64,000 nucleotides of DNA from Gordionus sp. m RMFG-2023 (GCF_954871325.1 NC_088776.1:26708508-26772507); one strand, 5' to 3'. Shown: positions 10,807 to 22,860, counted from the first letter of the stretch. Numbers and translations: made by a program. The notes: a model not told the origin generated them from the sequence alone.

Positions 10807-11141
10807 TCATAAAATAACTAATCTTTTACTTGTTATGTCACGTTTTATCTAACACTTTTAAGTTACTTTACAACAATTACATTATATAATACTGAGAATG
10901 GAAGTCAAAGGAACCAAATCTAACTACGGACTAGATATTTTATTCCATCCGTTATATTGCGTGATTTTCCCTTTCCTTATATAAAAGAGCAGTGCAACAA
11001 TTGGACTATCTTATTATTTGGGTTAATAAGTTTATTCAGGGGTGAGGGTTAATCTAAGATAAACAATCCACAAATAATTTGGCAGACTATAGTTACATGT
11101 GCGTTTTAGTGCAGTCATTTATTTACACTCCTGCGGCACAT
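10807..11141. other. Displaced upstream flank of flightless-I
   Basis: Before the foldback element arrived, this sequence would have lain directly upstream of the flightless-I start codon, because the 9-bp duplication at 10798-10806 joins to 5044-5052. It should therefore hold the original promoter. 'ttccttatataaaag' near 10973 resembles a TATA box but is unremarkable in AT-rich DNA. No gene was recognised. Confidence 0.4.
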
Positions 11142-11480
11142 GCATAGCCAGAGGATCGGGACAATAGGAAATTCCAACCCTCGGATATTTGCCTGTTCTC
11201 GTAAATATCACTTTAAGCTAATAAAAATATCTCCTCTACACACATCCTCCTAACCCCTCTTCTCTATATAACACTATAAATGTTATTTTGAATGAAAAAT
11301 TAGCAACAGTCATTAATTTTTTTAAAATTATAATAATTCAAAATTTTTAGAAATAAATCATTTTTATGGAAAGTAAGTGAAAAATTAAAGAAATTATTAA
11401 AAATATGTAATAGCCAAAGGCATGAAATATGTAAAGCACTAGATGATTTTAAAGTTCTATAATAAAACTTATGTGTAAAA
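11142..11480. repeat. Degraded hAT end fragment
   Basis: The stretch 'ggaaattccaaccctcgg...tcgtaaatatcactttaagctaataaaaat' (11167-11232) matches the start of the hAT at 17500-19520 (17530-17596), and the preceding 'catgcatagccagagg' resembles a worn hAT terminus (CAGTGGCGTAGCCAGG). No partner end was found. The rest to 11480 is unrecognised. Confidence 0.4.
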
Positions 11481-11810
11481 CCCAGGGGCAGTGGCGTAGG
11501 CATGGGGGGGGGGGTTTAAACCCCCCCCCCCCCATGAATATTTTTTTTTAATTTAATTTCTTTTTTTAAATATTTTAATTTTATAAATTCTTAATAAACG
11601 CTTGATTTTTATGTTTTAAATTTATTATAAATAATAATAGATATTCACATTTGATTATTTTTATATTTATTAAATAAATTTTATATTATTTTGCATTTCA
11701 TAAAAGTTGTCTAGTTTGCCATATTCCATTTTATAAAAATATATATTTCTCATTTTCAATATGAATTTCACACCACCCAAAAAAAAGGAAGTTATTTATT
11801 CAAACGTATC

Positions 11811-12833
11811 ATGATATTGACTCAGAAAATCAAAAAAAAACTAAAAAGATTTTGTCCAACCAGATTCATCGAAAGACAAGAGTCGGTGGAATTCTTTATT
11901 GAACTATATGATGTTGTCTTTGCAGCATTAGAATTTTATATATCAAGCAAGGAAAAAGATTCAGCAGATTTTGAATATCTTTTGCAGGCTATTATTAAGC
12001 CACAGTTTTTAATTTCAATTGAATGTGTTTATTTTTTATTTAATTATACATATGATTTTAGAAAAAGACTACAAAAAATTGATTTGGATTTAATGGAGAT
12101 TATGAATAGAACAAAGGATATAGTTGAAATATTAACAAATATCAGAGAGAATGTGGATAAAAAATTCATGAAATATATGAAAAAGTAAAGGAGATTGCTA
12201 ATATGCTTGGATATGATATTTTTAAACCTAGAGTAGTCTCTAGACAATCCAATCGATCAAATATTGATGCATCTACGATTGAGGATTTTTATAAAATAAA
12301 CATTTTTATTCCCCTTATTGATACATTTTTATTTCAATTAAAAGAAAGATTTATTAGTCATAATTATATTTTAAAAAGCTTTTATTTTCTTTTGCCGGTT
12401 GAGTCTAAACTGTTGATTACACATGAAAGAGAGGATATTAAAAAAATCTCAGAGTTTAATGTTGATGATTTAGTAAGTTCATATGATAAGTTACTTTGTG
12501 ATGTCGAATTTTGGTATAAAAATCTTGACAGAATAGGGTATTCTTTGAGACCAAAAAATGCTCTGCAGGCCCTTTCCATGTGTAATTGTATTTTAGATTC
12601 TCTGCCTAATATTAAAAGATTATTAATTATTTTAGCTACCTTGGCAATTGCACTAATGAAAGGTCTTTTTCAACTTTAAAAAGGTTAAAAACCTATTTAA
12701 GAAACACAACCGGTGAAAAACGTTTAAATGGATTAGCCCTATTGAATATTTATAAGGAGATTATTTTAGATAAAAATTTGATTCTAGATGAATTAGAAAA
12801 ATCTCAGAGAAAAGCAGATCTCTCTTTTTAAAT
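11811..12833 (+). pseudogene. hAT-1 transposase, C-terminal part, broken
   Basis: The first frame (11811-12188) begins with KKLKRFCPTRFIERQESVEF, the CPTRW-type motif of DUF4371/hAT transposases. It shifts near 12185 into a second frame (12203-12679) carrying NRSNIDASTIEDFYKINIF and FIPLIDTFLFQLKERF. It shifts again near 12640 into NCTNERSFSTLKRLKTYLR with LNGLALLNIYKEI, the hAT dimerisation domain, ending at a stop at 12831-12833. At least two frame changes and no N-terminus, so it cannot encode a working transposase as it stands. Family assignment is firm; the ZMYM1-like or P52rIPK-like subgroup is inferred. Confidence 0.82.
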
Positions 12834-13032
12834 TCAAATCAAAAAATAGCAATAAAATTTTATTAGTTTTAATATATAATCAATTTTGTAAAAAAAGTAT
12901 TATTTATAAGATAATATCATCATATTTTTTTAAATACCATTATTTGCATAATACATTGTAATTTTTAATATTAAAATCTGTATTATATAAAATATCAACA
13001 TTTTAAAAATATTATAATTAATAAAAATATAT

Positions 13033-13230
13033 AAATGATTAAATAAAGGAATGTAAAATATATAATAAAATACCCTAAAATTTTGTTAAATAAAAATATA
13101 TACATGATTAAATAAAGGAATGTAAAATATATAATAAAATACCCTAAAATTTTGTTAAATAAAAATATAAAACAATTTTAACAAATCCAAAAGTATAAGC
13201 AATTTTAACAAATCCAAAAATATAAGCAAT
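13033..13230. repeat. Local tandem duplications in hAT-1 3' region
   Basis: Two adjacent copies of a unit of about 76 bp beginning 'gattaaataaaggaatgta' (13036 and 13103) are followed by two copies of 'aattttaacaaatccaaaa' with 'tataagc' spacing (about 13173-13228). They look like recent slippage duplications. Confidence 0.75.
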
Positions 13231-13326
13231 TAAGTGTTCAAAAAAAATGGGAGGTTTGGGGGGCGAAGCCCCCTAAAAAAAATTTTAAAAACCCTCCCAT
13301 GATAAAATCCTGGCTACGCCACTGCC

Positions 13327-13985
13327 CAGGGGGGTCGCTAGCCATTACAATCTCAGGGGTCTCAACTAAAACAATTTTTATGGGGGGCTTCGCCCCCCAC
13401 ATACCCCCCAAATTGCGCTAAGTTTTATATTATACTTTTTAAAATAAGCTAACTGAAAATTACTTCTGAATTTTATATTTTGTCATTTATTATATTATGC
13501 ATACAAAATAAACTGGCACATAAATAAATATAACATACAAGACATTTCTAAAAATAATATTTTTTGATACAAAATCTATTTATTACAATATAAAATATAT
13601 TCGATGCTGATATAAAAAATTTTGCATCTAAAGAATTACAATTGATAAAAAGGTTAATTAATATATATGACTCAATTGATAATGGTTTTTAAAAACACAT
13701 AAGACAATATAATTCTTAGCAACCTATATTGAAAAAATGTCATGAAACAAATATAAATCTCTGTACCCTTTTAGACAATGTTTTATAGAATGGACTAATA
13801 AGGAAAAATATATATGCCTAACCAAATTAGCAATTCTTGAAGAAGAAAATATATACGACAATCCAAATAATAAAACTATATGGTGGTTAGAGCGTCCTCT
13901 TAGATGACATGATGGAAACTAGATAAGTAATTGAGAAAATTATTGTGAGATATTAAATTTTTAAATGATTATCTTCCATTTTTAT
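13327..13985 (+). mobile_element. hAT fragment (hAT-0), 5' end with N-terminal transposase remnant
   Basis: Begins with the hAT terminus caggggggtcgctagcc and continues with 'ggggggcttcgccccccac', like the right end of the hAT at 35353-46272 read in reverse. At 13760-13950 it matches the same N-terminal coding segment: QCFIEWTNKEKF in the better copy, with 'gacaatgttttatagaatgg' here. It stops abruptly at 13985, where Helitron coding begins, so its 3' end is lost. hAT-1 inserted into its first six bases. Confidence 0.65.
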
Positions 13986-16300
13986 TTATATAAGGCCATG
14001 AAAGAACTACTGCATCTCTTTCCATTAATAATGTCCATGAAACTACCCAGTTCATTGATGCTCGATATATATCCGCCATAGAATCGCTATGGCGTACTCT
14101 GGATTTTGAAATTCAGGATCATTCTCCTTCAGTCTATCGTTTAGACCTTCATCCACCTAATCAACATTTGATCCTTTTTCAATCAAATACTGATTTAAAT
14201 AATATCTTAACTAAAAATCCTGGTACAAAATTAACCGAATTGTTTAAAATTAATGATCTTGACACAGATGCCAGACAATATATTTATGTAGATTTTGTAA
14301 GATATTATGTGTGGAAACCTCTATCTAAACAGTGGATAAAACGACAAAGGGGTGGTAATAAGGTTATTGGCCGTATACGCACAGTTTCTCCTAAAGAGGG
14401 TGAGGTATTTTTATTTAAGACTATTACTTAATTATGTAGCTGGGCCAACATGCTTTGAAGATCTACGCTCTTTTAATGGAATTGTCAGTAATACTTTTAA
14501 AGATGCATGTATTCGACGTGGTCTGTTATCAGATGATGCGGAATGGAACCATTGTTTAGAGGAAGGTCTTTCATTTAAGATGCCATATCAATTGCGCCAG
14601 TTATTTTCTGTTATTTAATACATTGTGAGCCGAGAGATCCTCTAGGTCTATGGAATTCTTTTAAATTTTATCTTTGTGAAGATTTTGCTTAGAAAATATC
14701 ATCAGAGCCGGATAACCTTATCAACGAAAATCTCGCGCTATGCCACATCAATCAAATTTTGATTCAAAATGGTAAATCTCTTAAGGATTTTTTGGGAATG
14801 CCTATACCTTTATTATCCACTCAATCTCTATCTTCTACAGCTAATATTAGGTGGCACCTTATTCGGGAGGAAATTTCCTACGATACTGATGATATGTATA
14901 AAAAATATTTGGCTAACTACAATTTATTTAATCGGGATCAAAATATTATCTATACAAAAATTATGTTCTTGCCCTCCACTCCATCCCATAATTTATTTTT
15001 TATAGGTGGTCCTGGTGGTACTGGAAAATCATTTCTATTAAATACAATAACTTGAGAGCTCAAGGTAAAATTGCAATAGCTGTTGCATCTTCTGGCATTG
15101 CTTCAACTCTTCTTCATAATGGCCGTACTGCACATTCACGTTTCAACATCCCCTTAAGTATTCATGAAAGTTCCTCATGTAATATTCCTTACCAAAGCCA
15201 AATAACTGAATTGATAAGACAATCGGTAATTATAATATGGGACGAAATATCAATGACTCATAAACATATATTCGAGTTCGTGGATAGGTCATTTCAGGAT
15301 ATAATGAAATTAGACAAACCGTTTGGTGGTAAAATTATTATTTTTGGCGGAGATTTTAGACAGATTTTACCTGTTATTAAACGTGGTGGAAGATGCGACA
15401 TTGTTAACTCAACCTTAAAACGATCCTATTTATGGTCGCATATAGTGCCATTAAGGTTAGGACTTCTACAATTTCACGAAGCAAATGATTATCTTATTAA
15501 TAATAAATACTCAAAATTTCTTTTAAGAATTGGTGAAGGCTATGAAACATTTGATGGCTCCAGGGATAAAATAAAAATTCCTGAAGATTGTTTATAGCTT
15601 CCAATGATATCGAGGATCTTATTGCTTTTGTTTACGATATAGACAAAGACAATACATCCTTTAACCGAACATCATTTGCTCAAAATGCAATCCTGACCCC
15701 ATAAAAACGTAGATGTCGATTCTATAAATATTAAATTGATTAACAAAATTCCGGGGGATTTAATTACATACATAAGTGCTGATGAAACGATAACCGAGTA
15801 TGAAGCGACGTTTTATCCCACTGAATTTTTAAACTCTTTAAGTATATCAGGATTACCACCTCACAAACTTTTACTCAAATTCGGGGTACCTATAATATTA
15901 ATGCGTAATTATATTCTGCTTCTGGTTTGAATAATGGGACTAAATTGATTATAACTTCTTTGCTACCAAATATAATTGAGGCGGAATTTGTTTCTGGTAG
16001 TTTCTCATTACTAAAGTTCTCATTCCTAGAATAAGTTTAATTCCTACAGATTCTGGCTTGCCATTTTCCTTTAAGCGCCGCCAATTTCCCGTGAGACCTG
16101 CTTTTGTCATGACAATTAATAAAACTCAGGGACAAACGTTGAACAAAGTTGGCATCTATTTACCTCATCCTGTTTTTTCACATGGACAGCTATATGTGGC
16201 TATGTCTCTTATTTGTTCTCCTCATAAATTAAAGATTATAACCAAAGATAAAACAAGAAATACAATCAATATGGTATATCATGAGATTATATCCGATTAA
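13986..16300 (+). pseudogene. Helitron RepHel, C-terminal helicase half (copy 1), broken
   Basis: The 3' part of a Helitron replication-initiator/helicase gene. The rolling-circle nuclease is absent; the sequence starts inside the region between the nuclease and helicase (TTASLSINN, then FIDARYISAIES). The PIF1-like SF1B helicase follows: Walker A GGPGGTGKS at about 15007-15033; AVASSGIASTLL; Walker B region IIWDEISM at about 15233-15256; GGDFRQILPVI; and the C-terminal MTINKTQGQTLNKVGIYLP and FSHGQLYVAMS (16108-16206). It ends YHEIISD with TAA near 16300. Frame changes occur near 14400, 15050, 15600 and 15930. The copy at 19783-25056 supplies the other half of the same family. The join to hAT sequence at 13985 shows truncation. 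Confidence 0.85.
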
Positions 16301-16966
16301 TCCCGGTTTATACGAATAAGAATGAACATTACTTAGTATGATATTATTTTATAATTTAAATAATTTAATATTATTTAAGCATCCTTTTGTCGGGCCGCAC
16401 AATACGCCCTTTTATCTCCGAAGAATATTTTGTCTAACTAACTAAAAATTATACAAAGTTCATTTTTAATATTTTACTAAATTAATATAACAATTTTTAA
16501 GGATCCTATTTTTTTTAAAGTATACCATTTTGTCTTATCCACCATTGCTCTATTATCTATGCTGAACCCTGTTTTTTCACATGGGCAGCTATATGTAGCT
16601 TGTCTCGAGTTTGTTCTCCTCATAAATTAAAGATTATAACCAATGATAAAACAAGAACTACAACCAATGTGGTATATCATGAGGTTATATCCGATTAATC
16701 CCGGTTTATACGAATAAGAATGAACATTAATTAGTTTGATATTATTTTATAATTTAAACAATTTTATATTATTTAAGCATCCTTTTGTCGGGCCGCACAA
16801 TATGCTCTTTTATCTCTGATGAATATTTTGTCTAGTTGAAAATTATACAAAGTACATTTTTAAAATTTAACTAAATTAATATAACAATTTTTAAGGATCC
16901 TACTTTTTTAAAAGCTTACCATTTTGTCGGATCCACCATTGCTCTATTATCCCTGCTGATTATTTT
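16169..16966 (+). repeat. Tandem duplication of Helitron 3' region
   Basis: A unit of about 399 bp is present twice, starting cctgttttttcacatgg at 16169 and again at 16568. It spans the last 40 codons of the helicase plus about 270 bp of 3' flank, with 'cttttgtcgggccgcacaat' in each copy (16384 and about 16783). The second copy is noncoding in effect. Duplicated 3' ends are seen in other Helitrons and may reflect end bypass or unequal exchange. I could not fix the CTRR terminus. Confidence 0.75.
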
Positions 16967-17044
16967 GTATAACGCACAAAAAATATACATAGTACACTAT
17001 TTTTATTATAAATAATTTTATATATGATTTTATATCTAATACAA

Positions 17045-17280
17045 AAAATCTTCGTTTTATTTCAATAATAATGTTTATTTATATTTTTGCCTGATTTCTT
17101 TATTTGTCTAGGCTAACCCAACCTTAATCCCTTGCATTGCTACAAAACTTGATGAATCTATTAAAGATAATCTAAGAAAATAATGACGAACAAACAAACG
17201 CCTTGCCAGTTCTAGAGTTACTGGTAGCCAAAATAATAAAAAACTACGCTTGAAATTAACTCCTCTGGAGGTTTATTTAC
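17045..17280 (+). repeat. Helitron exon fragment
   Basis: Matches 22640-22860 of Helitron copy 2: the acceptor-like 'gtctag' and an exon reading NPTLIPCIATKLDESIKDN, then TNKRLASSRVTGSQNNKKLR and LTPLE before a GT. It has two adjacent stops where copy 2 is open. It lies downstream of the copy 1 helicase, so it belongs to a separate rearranged 5' piece of the same family. Confidence 0.65.
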
Positions 17281-17939
17281 TTTTTTATCTTATATTTTAT
17301 ATTTATATAATTTGCACATTAGTGTTTAATGGCACTTTTATAAATAGATAGCATTTTTTTTTATTTAAAATAAAATATAACAAGACATACATTAAATTTA
17401 TCCGAAAAGCTACAATAACCCTAACAAAAATTCATTTTTTATATATAATTATAATTAATCATATTATTAAAAAGTATAAGAGTCAGTTATTTTTATTTTC
17501 AGACGCGTAACCAATGGGGGGGGGGGGGGGAAATTCCCATCCCCATCGTAAATTTGACTGTTTTCATAAATATCATTTTAAACTAATAAAAATTTTACCC
17601 CCCCCCCCCCCCAATCAAAATTTTACAATTATTTGAATATCAATTTTCCAACATAAAACTTATTTTTTATAAATAAATTTTATTAAAATTTCCTTTCCTT
17701 GTGAGTACATTAACATTATTCAAAAATATTAATAAAATGGAAAAATTTTAAGTTCAAAGAGATTGAAATCAAATGGTAATTTATTTTATTATTATATATA
17801 ATTATTTTATTAAATTCAAAATTATTAGTAAGTTAGAATTAATAAGTATTTTTAATATTAATTATTAATAAATATCTATAATTTTTTAAATATTTTATTT
17901 TTACTTCGATTTTGAGAAGAAATAGAAATACAAAAGTTA

Positions 17940-18815
17940 AATAAGGCTGAGCATGAAAAAAAGTAATGTGTCATCAGAAGCGATATCATTATTGAATTCA
18001 ATTGATCAATCAGAGTTTATCATTGCTGCTAGTTGCATAATAAATTATTTTCCTATAGCTCACTACTTTGTAGAAATTTACAAAAATCAAATTTAGATTT
18101 GATTCAGGTTATTGATTGGCGGAAAATATATATGAACAAGTAGATACAATAAGAATGAATGTAGATGAATATTTTCATAATATTTATATAGACGTTGAAT
18201 CGAAGGCTAAATTTTATGATATAACACTAATTAAACCTCGTCTAGCCTAGGCAATTATTGAGATGTAAAATAAATATTGGCTCAACTGAAGAATATTATA
18301 ATTCTTAGATACTTTTTTATTGCAAATAAAAGTACGGGTTTTAGATAAAAAAAACAAGTCTTTAGCAATCTTCAAGTTTTAATACCCAAAGATCCATCTT
18401 CGTTTTCTAATGCCACTATTGGTAAAATTAAATATTTAGCAAAATTTTATTCCTATGATATTGATACTGAAATAAATTTAATCAATGAATTCGAATTGTG
18501 ATAAATATTTACTACGTTTAGCTATTTTACCTGAGCATGCTATTGATGCGCTCAATCGGTGTAAAGAAACCTTGGCTCAAATTCCTAATATTTTGAAGTT
18601 GTTTTATATCCGACCATGTTTGCCTATTATAACATGTACGAATGAAAGGACTTTCCAACTTAAGAAGGTTGAAAACATATTTATGAAGTACTAATTCCGA
18701 ATCTCGGCTAAATGGATTAGCTCTGTTAAATATCCACAGAGATTTGGTTCCAAAGACAAACAAAATTCTTAATGAATTGGCAACATTCCCACGAAAATTA
18801 AAAATCGCATTATAA
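17940..18815 (+). pseudogene. hAT-2 transposase remnant
   Basis: Stop-ridden pieces in order: ASCIINYFPIAHYFVEIYKN (18030-18090), then an open stretch at 18485-18694 with ALNRCKETLAQIPNILKLF and TCTNERTFQ, then LNGLALLNIHRDL (18710-18750) and KILNELATFPRKL to a stop near 18813. CTNERTF followed by LNGLALLNIH is the hAT dimerisation domain. Its close likeness to the hAT-1 C-terminus suggests the same family. Confidence 0.75.
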
Positions 18816-18910
18816 TTATAGTATTTAATAAAAAAAATTGTATAATATTGTATTTGATAAGAAGTTAAAAAAACTTGTTCTTTTAATTATTTTCTAGTCA
18901 ATATTTTATA

Positions 18911-19120
18911 GTGTTGTTAAACTCATTTTGAGCCGATTTTAAAAAACGGCTAACTCAGTTATTTATCCAGAAAAATATAATGCAAGCCTGAAAATTTTGC
19001 TCATAGAAGGAGCAAAGGTCTAGACATATAGTATCGAAATTTCGAGGCTTAGTTAATATTTTTCTGGCGAAAATATTGAGTTAGCCGTTATTAAAAATCG
19101 GCTCAAAACGAGCCGACATT
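18911..19120. mobile_element. Palindromic MITE inside hAT-2
   Basis: Inverted arms: 'ttttgagccgattttaaaaaacggctaactca' on the left pairs with 'tgagttagccgttattaaaaatcggctcaaaa' on the right. The repeated word aatattttata flanks it (18900-18910 and 19121-19131). An 11-bp repeat is longer than any standard duplication, so 9 bp (Mutator-like) plus chance AT identity is my reading. No coding capacity. Confidence 0.65.
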
Positions 19121-19524
19121 AATATTTTATATACACTACTATTAGTATTTTAAATAAAAAAATTATATTATACTTATATTGTATGTTTAAGCTGAGGCAA
19201 GTTTTTAAAGCAAATTTTATAAAAAAAATGACATTAAACTTTAATTCAATTTTACATTTAAAAAACTTTATTAAATATAATATACCTAACTAAAAATAAT
19301 AAAAAATAGGCTTGTGATATCCATTAGCACGAATTAGTAAATAATAGTAACAAATAGAAATATAATTATTATTAAATTATGAATAATTAAATGGAATAGC
19401 TAAAACATAAGACCCGGCCGAAGACCGGGTAAAGCTGGCCGAAGGCCAGATAAGGAGGGTTTGGGGGCGAAGTCCCCAAAAATTCCCCCCCCCCATAAGA
19501 AAATCCTGGATACGCCACTGTTTA

Positions 19525-19782
19525 TTATATTTGTCATGATTCTCTAATAAGTGGTTTGCCCAGGCCTTCCCAGTTTCTCTTAATACAAAATTCACATGTT
19601 TTTTTACAACTTAAACTTATTGGTAAATCATATAATTTTCCTTCATGTGATGATAAATCAATTAAAAATTTAACGATCTCCTAGGTTGGAAATTTTCATA
19701 ATTATATTGGATACGACTGGGCTTGGAACCTCATAATTTATATTATCTTGCAACTTGGGAATATCTTTAACAAATTATTAAG
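19525..19782. repeat. Diverged copy of Helitron 5' segment
   Basis: 'tttgtcatgattctctaataagtggttt' (19529) and 'attggtaaatcatataattttccttca' (19618) parallel 20654-20680 and 20889-20915 in the same order. It is probably an older partial copy of the sequence forming the Helitron palindrome arms. Confidence 0.45.
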
Positions 19783-21539
19783 TCCTAACAATTTTTAGAG
19801 ATTATTACTTTTAGCGATTTAGAACTATAAATAATACTGCTTGGGGTTCAACAAGTTAATTATTTTCCTTGAATTTATTTTTAAATATATTATATTTTTT
19901 ATTATTTTTAGCGATTATTACTTTTAGCGATTTAGAACTATAAATAATACTGCTTGGACGATGGTTCAACAAGTTCATCATTTTCCTTGAATTCCTGAAA
20001 TCGGAGCGCCAGTTATTTTAAAAAATTCTCTAAATAAGGGCACTCTAAAACAGACTTAATCAAAGTTTCCTTTTCACTGATTTCATAAGTTAAATATTAG
20101 AAGAAGTAAGATTATTAAATTAAGCTAAATTCTTTTTTAAAAAAAGAAAAGATATATACTCTTTTAACACTTACATATCACTTACACTTTTACTCCATAC
20201 TCTTCATTATAATATCACAAAACCTTACAGGCAACTAATCCTTATAATTGCCTTATTCACTTATATCTGTTTGTTTTCTGAAGTTTAAATATTTAAATAA
20301 GAATATTAAATTAAGTTAATTATACTAATTATTTTATCTACTTTATATTAAGAATAAGAACCTCTAATAGGTTAAAGCGTTGTGTTAATTTAATAAAGAA
20401 AGTGTTTATTAAAAAAGAGTAAATTTGAATGCAGGTTGATCTTATGTGGTTCAAAAACATTATGACCATGTAAAATCTTTAACACTTACTTTCACTGTAT
20501 CACTAAATATCACAAAATTTTAAGAAACTACTTCATATAAATTGCCTTATTCAATCACATTTCCCTGTTTTGATAATTTTAAATATTATAAGTCTATTAA
20601 ATTGTGTTAAATTAAACTGAATTTCTCTTCATATATAAGGGCAGACGTTATTTTGTCATGATTATCTAATAAGTGCTTTGTACAAATTTTTATTATTTTT
20701 TATGGAAATTCATAACTGAGTTAATTCAATAAATTTAATATATCTAGGCTTGAGATAATTTTTTCAAAATTATTATGGGTTGGACTGGGCTTAAAAAATA
20801 TTTCTCAAAATTAAACCTATATTGGGATTTTTTAATGTTAATAGTCTTATGTTATTATTTTTATAAAGTAATATATTTTACCCGTAGACTAATTGGTAAA
20901 TCAGAGATTTCCCCTTCATTAATTATAAATTTAATATCTCTGGGCTTGGTTTCAAAATTATTAGGGATTGAGATGGGCTTGAGAAAATCTTTTTAAATAT
21001 AAAGATCTTGGATGCTTGGATATTTTTTCCAGATATTGTAGGCTTGAACCTATATTCTGATTTTTTAATATTAAATGTTAGTCTTATGTTGATATTTTTA
21101 TAAAGATATATATTTTAACTCAAAGAATAGTTTTCAGTAACATACAAAATGTATACTGATTATGCTATGCCGACAACATATGTATCCCTACTAAAGATAT
21201 TACCAACATTCATTATTTTAACAACAGTCTCAAATAATATGGGAAAAATTAAAATTTAAAAAATACTAAAATTCTCTTTTCCTTTCTTTCCCTTTCAATT
21301 TCTTTTATTATCTTCCGCTTTCCTATCTTCACTTTTTAATTTTCTTTATCTTTTTCCCTACCTCAGGCTACACACTTCAGCTGAAAGCTGGGCTTATCAA
21401 AAAATAAATATCATTCAATTCTTAATTCAACTCATATTCAAGCAAAAAAAATTATACTGGGCCATATGACGTGAAGCCCAATAAAATCTACCAAATGCAA
21501 AATAAAGTTATTCATATATATATACAAAAAATGCTTATT

Positions 21540-22860
21540 AGAATACATCAATTTTAGCTTCTGATGGATGATATTCCCACTATTTCTAGAGAGGGTAGCC
21601 TAATATTGACTCCTCTTCAGGTTTAATACATTAATATGTTTTTTTATTTATTCTTTGTTTTTTTAGATAACAAGCCCTGTTACCCTCACTTAATGATTGT
21701 ACAGGTGGTATATTGACTCCTCATCAGGTTCAATGCATTTATTTTTTAAAATTATTCTTTTGTTTTTATTTTAGTTAACAAGCCCTGTCTTAACCTCACT
21801 TAATAATTGTACAGGTGGTGATTTATCCGTCATTAATAAAAGAAAAAGATGGCAGGTCAATCAAAAAATGAAACACACGAGACCCTACAAAATCTACTAA
21901 GAACGCAAAATAAAGTTAGCCTTATATATATATATATAAATGCATAAATGTTCATATATTTTTTTATATTTTAGAATACATCTATTTTAGCTTCTGATGA
22001 TATTCCCACTATTTTTAGGGAGTTGAACCTTATATTGACTCCTCTTCAGGTTCAATGCATTTATATTTTTTAAATTATTTATTTGTTTTTATTTTAGATA
22101 AAAAATCCTGTCTTAACTCATTTAATGATTGTAGAGATGGTGATTTATTCGTCATTAATGAAAGAAAAAGATGGCAGGTCAATCAACAAAAGAATAGATA
22201 TAGGGATTGTGAATCCCAGCAAAATATACTAACAACACATAATAAAGTTAGTGTGTATATATATATATACTAAAAAGGCATATATGTTCTTATATTTTTT
22301 TATTTTTTAGAATACATCCATTTTAGCTTCTGATGATATTCCTACTATTTCTAGGGAGTTGATTCTAATCTTGACTCCTCTGCAAGTTTAACGCATTCAT
22401 TTTTTTAAAATTTTTTTATTTGTTTTTATTTTAGATAACAAACCCTGCTTTATTTCCTCCTTATAATTGTTTAAATATTGATATATCTACCATTAATAAT
22501 CAAATACAAAATAAATGTTCAGAAAAACATGATAGTCTCGATAAGTCCCCAACTAGACAAATTTTATTTTGTAATGATAGCCTCCCAACTACTAGAGTTA
22601 TGCATATATTGACCCCTTTACATGTTCAGTAGAGTATTTTAATGTTCGTTTTATTTCAATAATAATGTTTTATACTGATTTCCTTATTTTTTTAGGTTAA
22701 CCCAAACTTGATCCCTCACATAGCTACAAAACATGATATTTCTATTAAAGATAAGCAAAGAAAAAAATGGCGACTCATTAAACGCCTTACTCGTTCTAGA
22801 ATTACAGGTATGCAGGATAATAAGGACCTACGCCTGATATTAACTCCCCTGCAGGTTTTT
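21540..22860 (+). repeat. Tandemly amplified exon pairs of Helitron RepHel 5' region
   Basis: Repeated blocks of about 400 bp hold two alternating exon types with GT..AG borders. Type A (about 21775-21915, 22092-22250) encodes a basic peptide with VINERKRWQVNQQKNRYRD. Type B (about 21543-21630, 21970-22050, 22310-22392) encodes ASDDIPTISREL and ends LTPLQ before GT. The last unit (22695-22853) combines DISIKDKQRKKWRL, KRLTRSRIT and LRLILTPLQ. Early units contain stops. The basic RKRW segments suggest a DNA- or RNA-binding module, but I know no named domain. Introns are short and T-rich before the AG. Confidence 0.6.

Larger units (their letters stand above)
11489..13324 (+). mobile_element. 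hAT transposon (hAT-1), perfect 8-bp TSD
   Basis: Terminal inverted repeats cagtggcgtaggcatgggg (11489) and, in reverse from 13324, cagtggcgtagccaggatt. Identical 8-bp duplications cccagggg lie at 11481-11488 and 13325-13332. Internal plus-strand transposase remnants are at 11811-12833. The 1.8 kb length is below that of an autonomous element (about 3 kb or more), so the N-terminal half of the transposase is missing. The duplication lies within the terminal CAGGGG of another hAT that continues at 13327. Confidence 0.9.
17500..19520 (+). mobile_element. hAT transposon (hAT-2)
   Basis: Left end cagacgcgtaaccaatgg followed by a G run. Right end in reverse cagtggcgtatccagga. Flanks tttatttt (17492-17499) and tttattat (19521-19528) match at 7 of 8. 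It contains a broken plus-strand transposase related to that of hAT-1 and a 210-bp palindromic MITE. Right-end flanking sequence (19525-19600) resembles 20647-20720 of the Helitron 5' region, so it inserted into Helitron-related DNA. Confidence 0.75.

Noticed and set aside
17518-17612. Long G and C runs as regulatory signals
   Set aside because: Homopolymer runs just inside hAT termini recur here (11504, 17515, 35368, 45855, 46190); they belong to the element ends or are prone to sequencing error.
19377-19595. Minus-strand 72-codon ORF
   Set aside because: It crosses the end of hAT-2 and its flank, so it cannot be an ancient gene.
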